From Pogona vitticeps (taxonomy: Eukaryota; Chordata; Lepidosauria; Squamata; Agamidae): 64,000 nt of DNA. Both the position numbers and the translations under genes were made by a program. The DNA is taken from contig NC_135786.1 in the NCBI RefSeq assembly GCF_051106095.1, positions 30,407,001 through 30,471,000 of the forward strand. The letters are read 5' to 3'. Positions within the stretch are counted from its first letter, which is position 1; every line of letters begins with the position of its first letter. This document shows, in pieces, positions 11,181 through 21,530 of this stretch. Under the pieces are notes generated by a model that was not told where the DNA came from, searched no databases, and saw only the letters and a list, made by a program, of their open reading frames with translations.

Positions 11181-12110
11181 ATCAAAGTTAGGTTGCAGGA
11201 CCATACAATATGACAGGATAACGTATGCTACTGCTTACGTGGCATGGAACAGGCTAGCTTTTCCATGAGTGCATCAGTGAATGTAAAACCACAATGATTT
11301 TTCTGGTAAACCAGAAAAATTTACTTTTATTTAAAGTAAATAAAACAAAACAAAAACTTAGAATTCTTACATAAGAACTTAATTCCATTTCTTTTTTTCA
11401 ATCCTAAGAATAGCATTTAATTTTTTAAAAAAATGCCACTGCTGTGTAAATAGTGCTACAAATCAATCTTTTTAATCTTTGAATTATTTCTAAAGAGGGA
11501 AAAATAACCCTGAATCACTTCCAGAAGACTTGCTTAGAAATCTTATGCATTTATTAGAATTAGGGATGACATCAAGAACTTCTGACATTTGCCAGCTCTG
11601 CTTATAAATGTCAATGCCATTAGCAGAACAATGTGAAGAAGTTCAGAAGGCAGGTTCACCCCAGTTTTCAGCAGACACACACACAACCTGTCTCCTTTGG
11701 ACCTGCTTCGGAATGGTGCTGCTCTTGCAAAAGCATGGCAGAGAGTGGAAATGTCCTGTAGAAAAAGAAATTCTTGCTATACAGAATAGTCAATCAAGAA
11801 ATCAAGAAATCAGGGGAATGGGTTCTAGCTATGTCTTCTCTATGATGTTCTTATTCATAATATTTAAAATATAGTGTGATTCCTCTAGTACCTCCTGTTG
11901 TCTGACATACAGCTGTGCACAAATGTCCTTTCAGAATCCTCCAGTCTCTTTTTTTGAGCAAAGGAATCATGTGGACAATTCCACCCAAATTCTCCAGAGA
12001 AACCTTATCTCCATGACCTAGTGCCATTTATTCCAAGGCCAGACTGCTGGAGCACACTTTGGTTTGGGTAGGAGTCAAAACAGCAATGCATCTTCTGTCT
12101 AATTGAAAGT
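11181..12110. other. No recognisable feature
   Basis: AT-rich. The 88-codon plus frame at 11608-11874 has no recognised similarity. Confidence 0.5.
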
Positions 12111-12230
12111 TCATGGCAACTGGTCTTCTTTCTTGTTAGGTTGAAGCATTTTGCTACTCATCGAAGCAGCTTCTTCAGTCTAAGTAGCGAAACATTTTAA
12201 CCTAACAAGAAAGAAATCCAGTTGTCATGA
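12111..12230. mobile_element. Palindromic Penelope-like end with hammerhead-like core
   Basis: Two arms of 48 bases (12111-12158 and 12183-12230) are inverted copies with few differences, around a 24-base spacer. On the minus strand the spacer and left arm read CTGAAGA, one base, GCTGC, an 8-base loop, GTAGC, then AAAA. The right arm keeps GTAGCGAAAC on the plus strand. This motif order matches the minimal hammerhead core of Penelope-like elements. A related form ending GAAACGTC is, to my knowledge, common in fish repeats. No protein part is present. Confidence 0.5.
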
Positions 12231-12857
12231 GCCAACTTCCAGATAATTACACCTGGATGACTGAGAATCTTCACAAATATCTTCTGTCTATATACCCAAT
12301 TCCAGCCTTTTTTCTTTATAAGGTACACTGTTCCAGAATCCAGTGTATGATTATGACAATTACAACAGTGACAATGTTCTTACACCTTTTGCTTCTAGTA
12401 GATTGCTGAGTGCCCAGTAATGCTTGGAAGTGAGACAAATGGGATTACATTCCCTCCACACTCTGTGTGGCACAAGAAGTAGGGGGTGGAACTGTAGCCA
12501 GTCTTTAGGTGGCCTTGGTAGGCTACCCTTAGCCCATGAGTCTGTACCTTTTATGTACAGCAACATTTCAATTATCTCTGTAAGAAAATAATCTTATCAA
12601 ACCGTAATAGAATACATTCTAAATATATTTCTCTTGTAATGCCTTGAACACATTCTTCCAACCACACTTTAAAGACTCCTTTCATTTGTACTTTGTTCGA
12701 GCAAGTAGTAGCTGACCTGCAAAATACCAACCTCTGCAAAACTCCCCAAACCCTCTCGAATACCCCCTCTGTTACTGGACCATGACCGAATAGCTAACAT
12801 CTTTTGAGAGTAATTAGCTCATTTTATATAATGTTCAGTGTTCAGCATTCATCAACA
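12231..12857. other. No recognisable feature
   Basis: Mixed composition, no repeat ends or frames of interest. Confidence 0.5.
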
Positions 12858-13145
12858 ATGGGGGTAGGGAACCTACAGCCTTCCTAATTTCAATAGACCA
12901 CTGGTTCTTAACCTTGGGTTACTCAGGAGTTTTGGACTGCAACTCCCAGAAGCCTTCACCACCAACTGTGCTGGCTGGGGTTTCTGGGAGTTGCAGTTCA
13001 AAAACATCTGAGTAACAAAGGTTAAGAACCACTGCAATAGACTCCAAACCCATCTGAATCTCTGAATATTAGCCATGCTGGCTGGGGCTTGTGAAGGTTG
13101 GCATTCAGCAGCACCTGTGCAGTATCTCAAGTCCCCCATCCTTAT
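12858..13145. mobile_element. Older hAT-type MITE, split by a younger MITE
   Basis: The left part (ATGGGGGTAGGGAACCTACAG, from 12858, here given over 21 bases as start and end words ATGGGGGTAGGG and AACCTACAG) and the right part (GCCATGCTGGCTGGGG then AAGTCCCCCATCC, to about 13143) are the two ends of a MITE type widespread in amniotes. The middle is replaced by the 136-bp insertion at 12899-13034. The order of insertion is clear because the younger element has an exact target duplication. Confidence 0.5.
12899..13034 (+). mobile_element. 136-bp hAT-type MITE with 8-bp target duplication
   Basis: Terminal inverted repeats (CACTGGTTCTTAACCTTGGG at the left, reverse of the right end CAGTGGTTCTTAACC) flank a near-palindromic body with CTGCAACTCCCAGAAGCC and its inverse. 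The flanks are the identical octamer CAATAGAC at 12891-12898 and 13035-13042. An 8-bp duplication plus CAGTGGTT-type ends fits the hAT superfamily. The second copy at 27533 has exactly the same length. Non-autonomous, no coding part. Confidence 0.88.
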
Positions 13146-14450
13146 TTAAGGAATAGGGGTGGTACTAAACACACTCTATGCTAGTAAATTTTGGCATGCT
13201 GGATTTCTTTCAAACTATGACAACAGCATGGGTAACATGATCAATATGAGCATCTTTCAATCTATGATTCTATTGGGTGTATCACTCTCTAACATCCTGG
13301 ATGTCATCTGGCTGATGTCACAGTGGGTTTTTTTTTTTCCCTAACAATTCCTCTCACTGAGGAGATTTGCCTTTCCAAAGTCACAGCTACCTTTTGCTTT
13401 CACCCTTCTGCTCTGTTACCCAAAGTTGTCTCCTCTGCCTGCAACACTAGCTATCTGCACTATGCCGCAGTAACAGCAGAAGGCCTCCAGGTCCAGCTTC
13501 TCTGTTTTATTTTGTTTATTTACCATTTTCCTCAGGAACACAGTAACTCACATTGTAATTCAGAAAACGCAGCACTGGCTAAACTTTTATGAACATGCTA
13601 ATATGTGCAAATCAAATTCCCTATTTGAATGCACCCTGCCTGCAGCACTTTACTGTCCTTTAAAAAAAAAATACACAACTGCACATTTCAATTACAAAAC
13701 TACCTGGCTTCTTAACCTCAGATGATTTTGCTGTCCTCACAGAAGTAAGTGCTGGCAGCGAGCAAGCTTGGAGGTGAATGTGCTTTAAAATATATTGTTC
13801 CTTTGCTCAATGGTAGCTGATTAGATGACTAGATCAAATGAATTGGATGCAGGGCCAGTGGTATTCATGGGCAAACCAGTTGGATGGCTGATGCAATCAG
13901 TTCAAGCATCAGAGAACTGATGTGCATTTAGGCACTGAGCAGTTACTGCTTCACTAGAAGGAATATTTATTGTGTGCATGAACTGCTTGGGAACCAGGAA
14001 AAGAGAGCTTCCATACTGATTGTCCAGTTAGCATAATAATGTGGATCTGGAAATTGCTTGTGATGGGTGAGCAGGAACATCACCAGTAAATCAATCCATA
14101 TTCAGTCCACTCTTTCAGAACTCTTTCAGGGAATTCATGAAGAATCTGTTTTTGTATGTTAATCTGCTAAGAAATGATGAAGTTAAAGCTACAGTTCCCA
14201 ACATTTCTAGCAGCAATGAATATTTTGTTTGAGACCTCTAGGATATCTCCAATGATATACACACTTAACCTCAAACTAAGGCAAATATGTTTTCCCTACA
14301 ATCAACCTGTTCTGCCTCCCACAATGGTCTTCCCTTACCTATAGCTGCCACACCAAACATTCTTGAGAAGAAAGCTCATGTTTACCACTCAACAGCCAAA
14401 ACCAAGCAAGCCATGCAAAATGCAAGATATGTATATGAAGAAAATCACAT
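13146..14450. other. No recognisable feature
   Basis: AT-rich single-copy-looking sequence. The 89-codon plus frame at 13323-13592 has no recognised similarity. An ACTACAGTTCCCAAC-like MITE word occurs near 14187. Confidence 0.5.
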
Positions 14451-14610
14451 GACTGGATAGCTCAGTGAGTTCAGTTTCTGGCCATGGGCTGAATAGTTGG
14501 GAGTTCAATTCCCCAAGGTGCCACTCAGAAGAAGGCCTGGGACAAGCTGCAGAGGCCCAGAGTGTCTCCAGAAGAAGAGAAATAACTTTTGAGTACTCTC
14601 TACATATTAA
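14451..14610 (+). mobile_element. tRNA-derived SINE
   Basis: A box ATAGCTCAGTGAG (14457-14469) and B box GAGTTCAATTCC (14501-14512) at tRNA-like spacing. The head resembles the reversed SINE at 2147-2290. The body (CCACTCAGAAGAAGGCCTGG onward) differs and fades by about 14610. Confidence 0.7.
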
Positions 14611-14739
14611 ACTCCGGCCATATGTGATGTTGCGGCAGTACTTGATGTCATATTGTGGATTAGCAGATTAAATAACTGTTTATGATAATACAACAGAATT
14701 TATTGTCCTAGATGCCACTATTTAGGTAAAGAAGCAAAT

Positions 14740-15394
14740 AAGTCTGAAATACAACATGGCTAACAAAAAAGGCAAAACCCGAACTCAATGACATTTTTGC
14801 AGAAATATTAAAGGTAATAAAAGAAGTTTTAGCTGTTTTAGTGAATCTTTTCATTCACATTTACTAGAAAAGAATCATTCAGAGACTAAACTTTATTACA
14901 TTACCCAAAAAAGAAACTGTCAGAGTCATAATGACCCAGAACAAGAAGCTTAATGCTCATTAACTTAAAATTAATATGCGTAAGTGCAAGGAAGGCGAAG
15001 GAGACATACAGTCTTCAAAGGAGTACAGTATTTGGAACCAGGAAAGCACTGTTCTGTCTACATATAATTGGAGAGGAGATGCCATAACCTAGATTTCAAT
15101 ATATATGTTTTGATTACTGACTAAAAGAAAACCTTTGACAAAATGCAACATAATAAGTTGATGGATTTGCTGATAAACAAAACTCCTAATACAAGGGTTA
15201 TTTGTATAACTGGCACCTTTATTAGAAAAAAAAGCTTCAGTGAAAGTTAAAGATCAGATAACAGACAAACTATAAATCTGAAGGAGCACAACAATGACTC
15301 ATACTGTTGCCTCTGCTTTTCAATTTTTATTCCAAGAACATCTATAGAAAAGCATTTCCTGATTCAAATGATAGCATCATTGTCAGTGGAGAGG
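14740..15394 (+). mobile_element. Decayed LINE reverse transcriptase
   Basis: Broken frames on the plus strand show, in order, pieces of a non-LTR reverse transcriptase: LHYPKK near 14895 (compare LPKK), a degenerate middle, and FDKMQHNKLMDLLINK at about 15132-15180, comparable with the AFD-x-V-x-H-x-KL block of the palm domain. Several stops and frameshifts separate them. The clade cannot be fixed. The CR1 copy that starts at 15395 cuts it off on the right. Confidence 0.5.
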
Positions 15395-16340
15395 TAACAT
15401 AAGAACATAAGAATGTAAGAAGAGCCCTGCTGGATCAGGCCAAGGGCCCATCTAACTTCCTGTATCTCACAGTGGCTCCACTAGATGCCCTTGGGAGCAC
15501 ATGAGACAACTAGACACCTGTCTCCTGATAACCCTCCCCTGCATCTGGAATTTCAGGGTACCTTCCTTTTAAGCCTGAAGATTATACATCCCCATCATGG
15601 CTTGTAACCTCTGATGGAACTTTCATTCAGGAATCTGTCCAATCCCCTTTTAAAGGCATCTAGGGCAGATGCCATCACCACATGCTGTGGAAAGAGTTCC
15701 ACAGACTAACAACACACTGAGTAAAGAATTATTTTCTTTTGTCTGTTCTCACTCTCCCAACACTCAATTGGAGTGGATGTCCCCTGGTTCTGGTACTGCA
15801 TGAGAGGGAAAAGTGCTATCCTCTTTCCACTTTATCCACCTCCTGCATAATTTTATACGTCTCAATCATGCCCCCCCTCAGGCACCTTTTCTCTAGACTA
15901 AAGAGCCCCAAATGCTGTAGCCTTTCCTAATAAGGAAGGTACCCCAGCCCAGTCATTATTTTAATCACTCTCTCCTGGACCCTTTCCAGTTCTACTATGT
16001 CTTTTTTGAGGTGCAGTACCCAGAATTGTATGCAATACTCCAGGTGCGGCCTTACCAGCATTTTGTACAATAGCATTATATTGTCTGTTTTATTTTCAAT
16101 CCCCATTTTAGCATGGAATTGGCATTCTTCACTTCTGCCATACACTGAGTTGTCATTTTCATTGAGCTGTCCACCAGCACACCAAGATCTCTTTCCTGAT
16201 CCATCAGGGACTGCTCAGAACCCATCAGCTGATAAATAACATTTTGATTTTTTTTGATCCAATGTGCATTACTTTATTTTTTTTTACATTGAAATGCATT
16301 TTCTATTTTACTGCCCATTCTCCCAGTTTGAAGAGATCCT
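15395..16340 (-). mobile_element. CR1 LINE, long 3' portion
   Basis: On the minus strand an open stretch (16145-15927) encodes the end of the CR1 reverse transcriptase with the diagnostic VRPHLEYCIQFW followed by ELERVQERVIKIM. The rest of the frame carries scattered stops. The 3' end at the left consists of the short tandem AACATAAGAACATAAGAATG (15395 on), typical of this squamate CR1 lineage, and the adjoining CTGCTGGATCAGGCCAAGGG block is strongly conserved. The 5' side ends near 16340 against a BovB fragment. Nearly 950 bp are kept. Confidence 0.92.
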
Positions 16341-16344
16341 CCCA

Positions 16345-16446
16345 AGAAGCAGGTGTTTTTTAATTTTGTGGCTGCTGTCACTATCTGCAGTAATCATGGT
16401 TCCCAAGAAAGTAAAATCTGTCACTGCCTCCATATCCTCCTCTTCT
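16345..16446 (-). mobile_element. BovB LINE internal fragment
   Basis: About 100 bases match an internal BovB reverse transcriptase segment: plus-strand words CTATCTGCAGTAATCATGG and AAAATCTGTCACTGCCTCC. It lies between the CR1 copy and a Tigger-like element and is unrelated in position to the other BovB copies. Confidence 0.65.
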
Positions 16447-16447
16447 A

Positions 16448-16725
16448 CAGTGGTGCCTCGCAAGACGATTGGTTTTTGCGATCACTGTTGCACTTCACAA
16501 GACAGTTTTTCCTATGGACGATTTTCGCAAGACAATGTTTGAGTCTATGCTTCACAAGATGGGTTGGGTTTTTTTTTTAGACTGATGCTTCACAAGACGG
16601 GTTTTTCCCCATTTGAACGCATTAAATAGATTTCAATGCATTCCAATGGGGAACCGCGTTTCGCAAGCCGATGTTTTCTATGGACCATTTTCACAAGACG
16701 ACGATTTTTCCCTCATTGGAATGCA
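16448..16725 (+). mobile_element. Tigger-like MITE, right end missing
   Basis: Begins with CAGTGGTGCCTCGCAAGACG directly after a TA dinucleotide. This end is closely related to those of the elements at 38335 (CAGTGGTGCCTGG) and 33925 (CAGTGGGGTCTTG). The word CRCAAGACG recurs about seven times through the element. The opposite terminal repeat is absent, so the right border is approximate. Confidence 0.6.
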
Positions 16726-16729
16726 TGGA

Positions 16730-17479
16730 TGGGTGGACAGACAGAGGGGACAGATCAGTGGAGGGTCAGGCACATGGACAGATCACATGGAATTCTGGAC
16801 TTTAACACAGGCAATTTAAAATAAGAGATAATCATTTACAATATGGATTTATTGCAGATGCTAAGAATTTTTTGGATTAAGAGAGTTACCAATGAAGTAC
16901 TAATGCAAATGAATAAAGACTAGAATTTCATAAAACACCTAGAATGCAGAAAGCAAGGATACTTCAGTCACACAATTAGAAATGAAAACAGTTGATTATT
17001 ACATCTTTTTTTCCAAGTTAAAATAAATTGAGGAGGGGAAAGGTTCAGAAAAAGGACTGATGATCTGGAAGACTAATGTGGATACATAATTACATCTTTG
17101 TTTTAATCTGCCACATCCGAGGTCAAAATGACAAGGGTGTGGTCCAACCTACAGTGGGGAAAAACAAGAAAAAAGAAGCATCATTGAAGGATCGCTTCTG
17201 AACATGATGAAACCTATGTGTTATAATACCATTGTTGTTTCATTTTTAAAAAAATTCTCTAATCCCATAGATTATGAGCACTCATATGAGCACCTTTGGA
17301 ATAAGAGTTAGCATTTTGAAAGAAAACTTCTTGGACATTTCTGTGATTGGGGAATATAAATCTATCTATTAGATATACAGTACATACTAGTTGTGAACCT
17401 AAATTGTTTCGCCAATACAAATCAAAGTGTCAATCAGCTGTTGTGCATGAAAACACATTTTGAAATCTATGGAAACAAA
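16730..17479. other. No recognisable feature
   Basis: AT-rich, no frames or ends of interest. A GACAGA/GGACAGATCA duplicated word occurs near 16737-16785. Confidence 0.45.
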
Positions 17480-17665
17480 TATTTATTAGCTTGCTGTTGC
17501 ATTCAACAAATTTCGACATGTATTCTCAAATACAGAATTAGACCCAGAACACACTCCTGTCCTCTGAAGATGCCGGCCACAGAGACCGGTGAAATGTTAG
17601 GAAGAACAACCTTCAGAACACGTCCAAACATCCTGAAAAACCTACAATAACCGTCAAAGCATAAA
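17480..17665 (+). mobile_element. Penelope-like element end
   Basis: Matches the plus-oriented arms at 28420-28568 and 36200-36415: the stretch ACTCCTGTCCTCTGAAGATG, the hammerhead-like core, then GAAGAACAACCTTCAGAACA and a CCTACAATAACC end. No protein-coding part is present. Penelope-like elements carry such repeats at both ends of a reverse transcriptase/GIY-YIG ORF, and only the end repeat is left here. Confidence 0.65.
17560..17602 (+). ncRNA. Hammerhead-like core, group A copy 1
   Basis: Order: TCCT (helix I), CTGAAGA, one unpaired T, GCCGG, 9-base loop, CCGGT, GAAA, TGT, T, AGGA (helix I partner). Stem II pairs as G-U, C-G, C-G, G-C, G-C. The extra base after CTGAAGA and the very short helix III are departures from a textbook hammerhead. 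The tetramer at helix III is ATGT here, so the copy is slightly decayed. Confidence 0.5.
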
Positions 17666-18196
17666 AATGCTCAGTCCATTTATGCAAACAGAAACTGATA
17701 TTCTTCTTTTTAATACCAGTAACAAAGAATCATATAATAAAGTTTAAGGAAGCAAATTAAGAAAAAGAAAAATGCACTAACTTGAGGCATCATAGTACAC
17801 AATATGCAATTAACTGATGTAAGAAACTGCTTGTTAAACAGTAGAAAGGCCTAGAGCTTAATTAGATTGAAACAGACCTCTACTGCAAAGCAACACCCAA
17901 AATTATCAAACCAACCAAAATTAAAAATATTTACAAAGCAAGCTTGTCATATTTCATGGCCCTGAGTGATGACAACACAGAACAAATTAATCAGCTTATG
18001 ACCACATAAATGCCCTTGCATGTCTCATCCTCACACAAGAAGCCCAAAAACCTCAAGATGAATGTTATCACCCTGAAAAATTGCATGGACGTATGATGAT
18101 ACTGTTTCGTTGCATGGACATTTAAGGATTGGAAAGAACAGAGAGGTTTTTTTCTGCCCCTTTAAAAATCCGCATAGAGGTTTCTCTATTTGCTCT
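17666..18196. other. No recognisable feature
   Basis: AT-rich, no repeat ends seen. Confidence 0.5.
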
Positions 18197-18250
<54 letters not shown>

Positions 18251-18283
18251 GGTGGGTGTGAGTGAGTGACAGAGAGAGAGATA
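18197..18283. repeat. (TG)n-(TGGG)n-(AG)n microsatellite
   Basis: About 22 TG units, four GGGT units, then GTGAGTGAG and a short AG run. Confidence 0.95.
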
Positions 18284-18964
18284 TCATGCATGCACACATG
18301 TGAGTGTGTTTGGTTTCTCAAATGGATATAACACTAGTTTTATGCAGTTCACACAAATTAGAGTTTCTGATTAAAACAAGCAATACTTTCTCTTGCTCTC
18401 ACATGGAAGTGAGAAGTTTCATGGGATTTCATCTTGTAAATCTCTGGGTAGAGGGATCAGACCTACTACTTATTTCATGTATTTACTTTAACCTCTTCAT
18501 AAACCTTGAAGGTTTTAGACTCTTTCAAAAGGTTTGAGCTGCTCTTCTTTTGTTGGTAGTATGCTCACAACTTGTCTTTCAGTGACTCTGTGTCCCAAAA
18601 GTTCAGAGAATATGAGATCTCCAGAAAAGATCCCAGCTTGAGCTCATTATCAAAGGGTTCACTATCAAAGGAACCTGAGGCTGAATCAAAAGAGATTTAT
18701 GATCTGTCTGAAGTTCCACAGTCCACTGCTGAGATGGTGAACCTGTGGCCTATGGGGTAAATGAAGCCCTCAGACTAATCTCATGTGGGCTTCAGCATCC
18801 TGTGATGCTATAGGTACTGTGATCCTGATTCTCCAATTCAACCTGGAATCACATCCTCATTATCTCTTCTTCTTTTTCTTCTATACATGTGCAAGTTGTG
18901 GTTATAACTTTAATCAACCATTAAGAATATAAAAGAGAAAACAAACATTGAGCTTTCAATTATA
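18284..18964. other. No certain feature; weak MITE end
   Basis: Near 18731 the words GATGGTGAACCTGTGGCC resemble the end of a hAT-type MITE, but no partner end is visible. The rest is unassigned. Confidence 0.35.
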
Positions 18965-19870
18965 AATCATCTTGAAGGCTGTGGATCAAATTCTTTGGGG
19001 TAGCCTTTGCCTTGCCCCCAGGCTACAGGTCCATTCTGCTGCAGGCGCAGCACATGGAAGCTCAGGCAACGGGGAGGAACATCGCCAATGAGTTCCTGTC
19101 TGCGCTGCAGGAGTGGGCACTGGAGGGGGAGGTGACCCATGGCCACATGGTTCACAGATGCTGGGTGGAACATGTTGGCAGCATTGAATGTGGCAGGCTT
19201 TGAGGGCGCCGTATGCATGGCACACAAATTGCATCTTGTGGTGCACAGTGACCTTGGCCTGGGCAGCCACGTCAAGCCTGAGTGGGACACAGGCACTTGG
19301 GACACGCGGGTATTCCTGGAGCAATGCTGCCAACTGGTGGGCCACTTTTCCCACAGCCTGAAAGCTGCCCGCTGGCTGTGTGAGAGGCTGGAGGAGTTGG
19401 GTCAGGTGTCCTGCCTGGTGGAGAAGAAGGCCATTTTGGAAGACATCATGTCCTCCATGCCCATTCTGCCTGGGGGTGAGAGAGGTGGGCATCAGTGCCA
19501 CGGATTGGCTGGCCCTCTCCCAGATGGTGGAGGTGCTCAAGTCCTTTCTGGAAACCACAGACATCTTGTGTGGTTATACACCAAGCCTGGGGCAGGTCAT
19601 CCCCCTGATTCATGCCCTCAATTGGTCCCTGGAGACTGCTGTGGCACCAGGATCCTCCCTCCTTCCATGGACCAGGGCTTTGATGAAGAGGTTGCAGAAG
19701 TGACTCCATCCTGTCTACAGCGACAGAGCTTACCACATGTCCTGCCATTGTGATCCTCAAATCAAGGGGGGCTTGGTAGCATGCACCTCAGACCTCGAGG
19801 ATTGGAGAACGGAGCTCTTCACTGAGGTCTGCAGGGCGCTGGGAGCACAATGCTTGCATGGGGCAACAGG
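18965..19870 (+). pseudogene. hAT-family transposase remnant (ZBED-like)
   Basis: Three plus frames carry successive parts of a hAT (hobo/Ac/Tam3) transposase. First, LLQAQHMEAQATGRNIANEF with LSALQEW (19012-19150). Second, TDAGWNMLAALNVAGFEG and CMAHKLHLVV, then HFSHSLKAARWL (19150-19470); TDNASNM...CFAHTLNLVV is the family's counterpart with the DDE-fold core. Third, TDWLALSQMVEVLKSFLETT and VIPLIHALNW (19480-19700). Frameshifts lie near 19150 and 19480 and a stop near 19701, after which CHCDPQIKGG (compare LDPRFK) follows. The BED zinc finger and the dimerisation tail are not seen. The local GC content is far above its surroundings. Confidence 0.8.
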
Positions 19871-19906
19871 AACATCAGCCCCAGCACACCAATTTTATAT
19901 TAACGT

Positions 19907-20240
19907 CTGCCTGCCTGCCTGCCCACTGAGTCAAGTCGGCCTAGCGGGCCGATGATGGGATGACATGCAAACAGGTTTTGGGTGAGGCAGAGCCCAGCCG
20001 GCCCTCCTGGCATGGGTTAAACCAGATCAGATCAGCAATCTGAAGTGAGGCGATTTGGTGATGGGGTGATGCGCAGACAAACTGTGGGTGGGGCCGACCC
20101 TCCTGGCATAGGTTAAACCAGATCAGACCAGCAATCTAAAGCCAGGCAATTTGGTGATGAGGTGACATGCAGAAAGGCTTTGGGTGGGGCAGAACCCGGC
20201 TGGCCCTCTTGGCACAGGTTAAACCAGACCAGCATACCTG
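19907..20240 (+). repeat. Tandem repeat, about 100-bp units, three copies
   Basis: After a (CTGC)n start, three units begin at 19953, 20058 and 20155. Each has GATG-GGTGA(C/T), a TTTGGGTG block, CTGGCA-GGTTAAACCAGA and AGCAATCT-AAG, ending in ATTTGGT. Unit lengths are about 105 and 97 bases; the third is cut short. GC-rich like the adjoining transposase. Confidence 0.8.
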
Positions 20241-20276
20241 CCCCAGACAGACATCTCATCGAGCCTGGCACACCTG

Positions 20277-20440
20277 AATGTGGCAAGAGGGCCAGCCAGG
20301 CCTCTTGGCAGTTGGCACAGCCAAGGCTGGTCCTGGCACCCCAAATGTGGCAAGAGGGCTAGCCAACCCTCTTGGCACACCCAAAGCCAGTCCCGGCATC
20401 CTGAACGTGCCAAGAGGGCTGGCCTGTCTCAGCCCCTCCC
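20277..20440 (+). repeat. Tandem repeat, about 60-65-bp units
   Basis: Three diverged units begin with AATGTGGCAAGAGGGC (20277, 20344) and AACGTGCCAAGAGGGC (20404). Each includes CTCTTGGCA, a near-inverse of the unit start, so every unit can form a small hairpin. The unit differs from the arrays on either side. Confidence 0.75.
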
Positions 20441-20714
20441 CCCAAACCTCCAAGGGCTATCTTTATCATATCCAAATGGTCTCAGCAGCCAAGTTGCAAT
20501 CCTCAGCTTTCTAGTTTTAAATAAGCATCTTTGTCGCCCCATTGTCCCATTGCACAGCTTCAGACTGCAGAGCTGATCTGTTTCTGACAGCCTCACGGAT
20601 TAACTGCTTTTAATAGCACCGACCCTGTTCATCTGATGGTGCTGCTGGTGATTTTGGAAGTTGCAAGCAACCTCAGTTGCCTTTCCTTTGCAGGTAAATC
20701 TGACGTTGCTGAAG
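20441..20714. other. Unassigned spacer between tandem arrays
   Basis: Moderately GC-rich, no repeats or coding similarity seen. Confidence 0.4.
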
Positions 20715-21140
20715 AAGACCAGAATACGTTCTGCTGCTTTTTGCCTCAGTGCCCCAATGGGGCCCCAAAGCCTGCTTTCTGGCTTCCAACTACCTCAGTG
20801 CCCAATGGGTCAAGACACGGTACTTTGCTGCTGCCAACTACCTCAGTGCCTGATGCAGGCAAGAGAGCCTGTTTTCCTGTTGCCAACTTCCTCAGTGCCT
20901 GATGGGGCAGCACACGCCACTTTGCTACTGCTATGTGCCTCAGTGCCTCATGGGTCAAGACACGGTACTTTGCTGCTGCCAACTGCCTCAGTGCCCAATG
21001 TGGGCAAGAGAGCCTGTTTTCCTGCTGCCAACTTCCTCAGTGCCCGATGGGGCAGCACACGCCACTTTGATGCTGCCGTGTGTCTCAGTGCCCGACGGAG
21101 CCAAAAAGCTTGCTGTGCTGCCAAATATCTCCTTGCCTCC
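20715..21140 (+). repeat. Higher-order minisatellite (48-bp unit, 145-bp period)
   Basis: Basic units of about 48 bases each end in CCTCAGTGCCnnATG. Three unit types alternate in the order A (GGGTCAAGACACGGTAC), B (GGCAAGAGAGCCTG), C (GGGGCAGCACACGCCAC), then A, B, C again. Equivalent points lie 145 bases apart (20807 and 20952; 20904 and 21049). Extra, more diverged units flank the block on both sides. Few stops occur in any frame, so long open frames here (for example 20661-21197) are a by-product of the repeat. Confidence 0.88.
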
Positions 21141-21249
21141 AGTCCTCCTGAGGGCAAATTCTACTTCACTGGCAAATGTAATGTTGTGCTGAGCTGAAGA
21201 CAAACTTGATGCCTTATGCATTCCTCTGCCAAAGGGACCTCTCATTGTG

Positions 21250-21530
21250 CTGGGGCTAAATATAACTCCCTCAATACCATGGGCTTCTGTGCCATGGGGT
21301 TAACTTTCTTGGGGGGACCAAATTTGTGAGTGAATAACTCGGAGTTCCGATATCCAGTCTTCACCAAAGTTGGCAGACATGTTGGGAAAAGACATAGGAA
21401 GCTCTGTTGTGATTGTGGAGTCTCTAAGTACCTGGGGAAAGCTTTCCTGGGGGGGGGGCTCTTTGTGACAATATAACTCAGGGGTCCATGATCCAATGTT
21501 CACCAAGCTTTCAAATTGTAGAAAAATGTG
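21250..21530 (+). repeat. Diverged duplication, about 139-bp spacing
   Basis: ATAACTC-GGAGTTCC-ATCCAGTCTTCACCAA around 21334 and ATAACTC-GGGGTCC-GATCCAATGTTCACCAA around 21473 are diverged direct copies. A third ATAACTC occurs at 21262. Each copy is preceded by a G-rich run (21311 and 21449). Probably part of the same GC-rich mobile unit as the transposase, but no terminal repeats are found to prove it. Confidence 0.55.

Noticed and set aside
20661-21197. 178-codon open frame across the minisatellite
   Set aside because: All six frames are unusually open here because the repeat is GC-rich with few stops. The 145-base period shifts frame each turn, so a repeated protein is not encoded.
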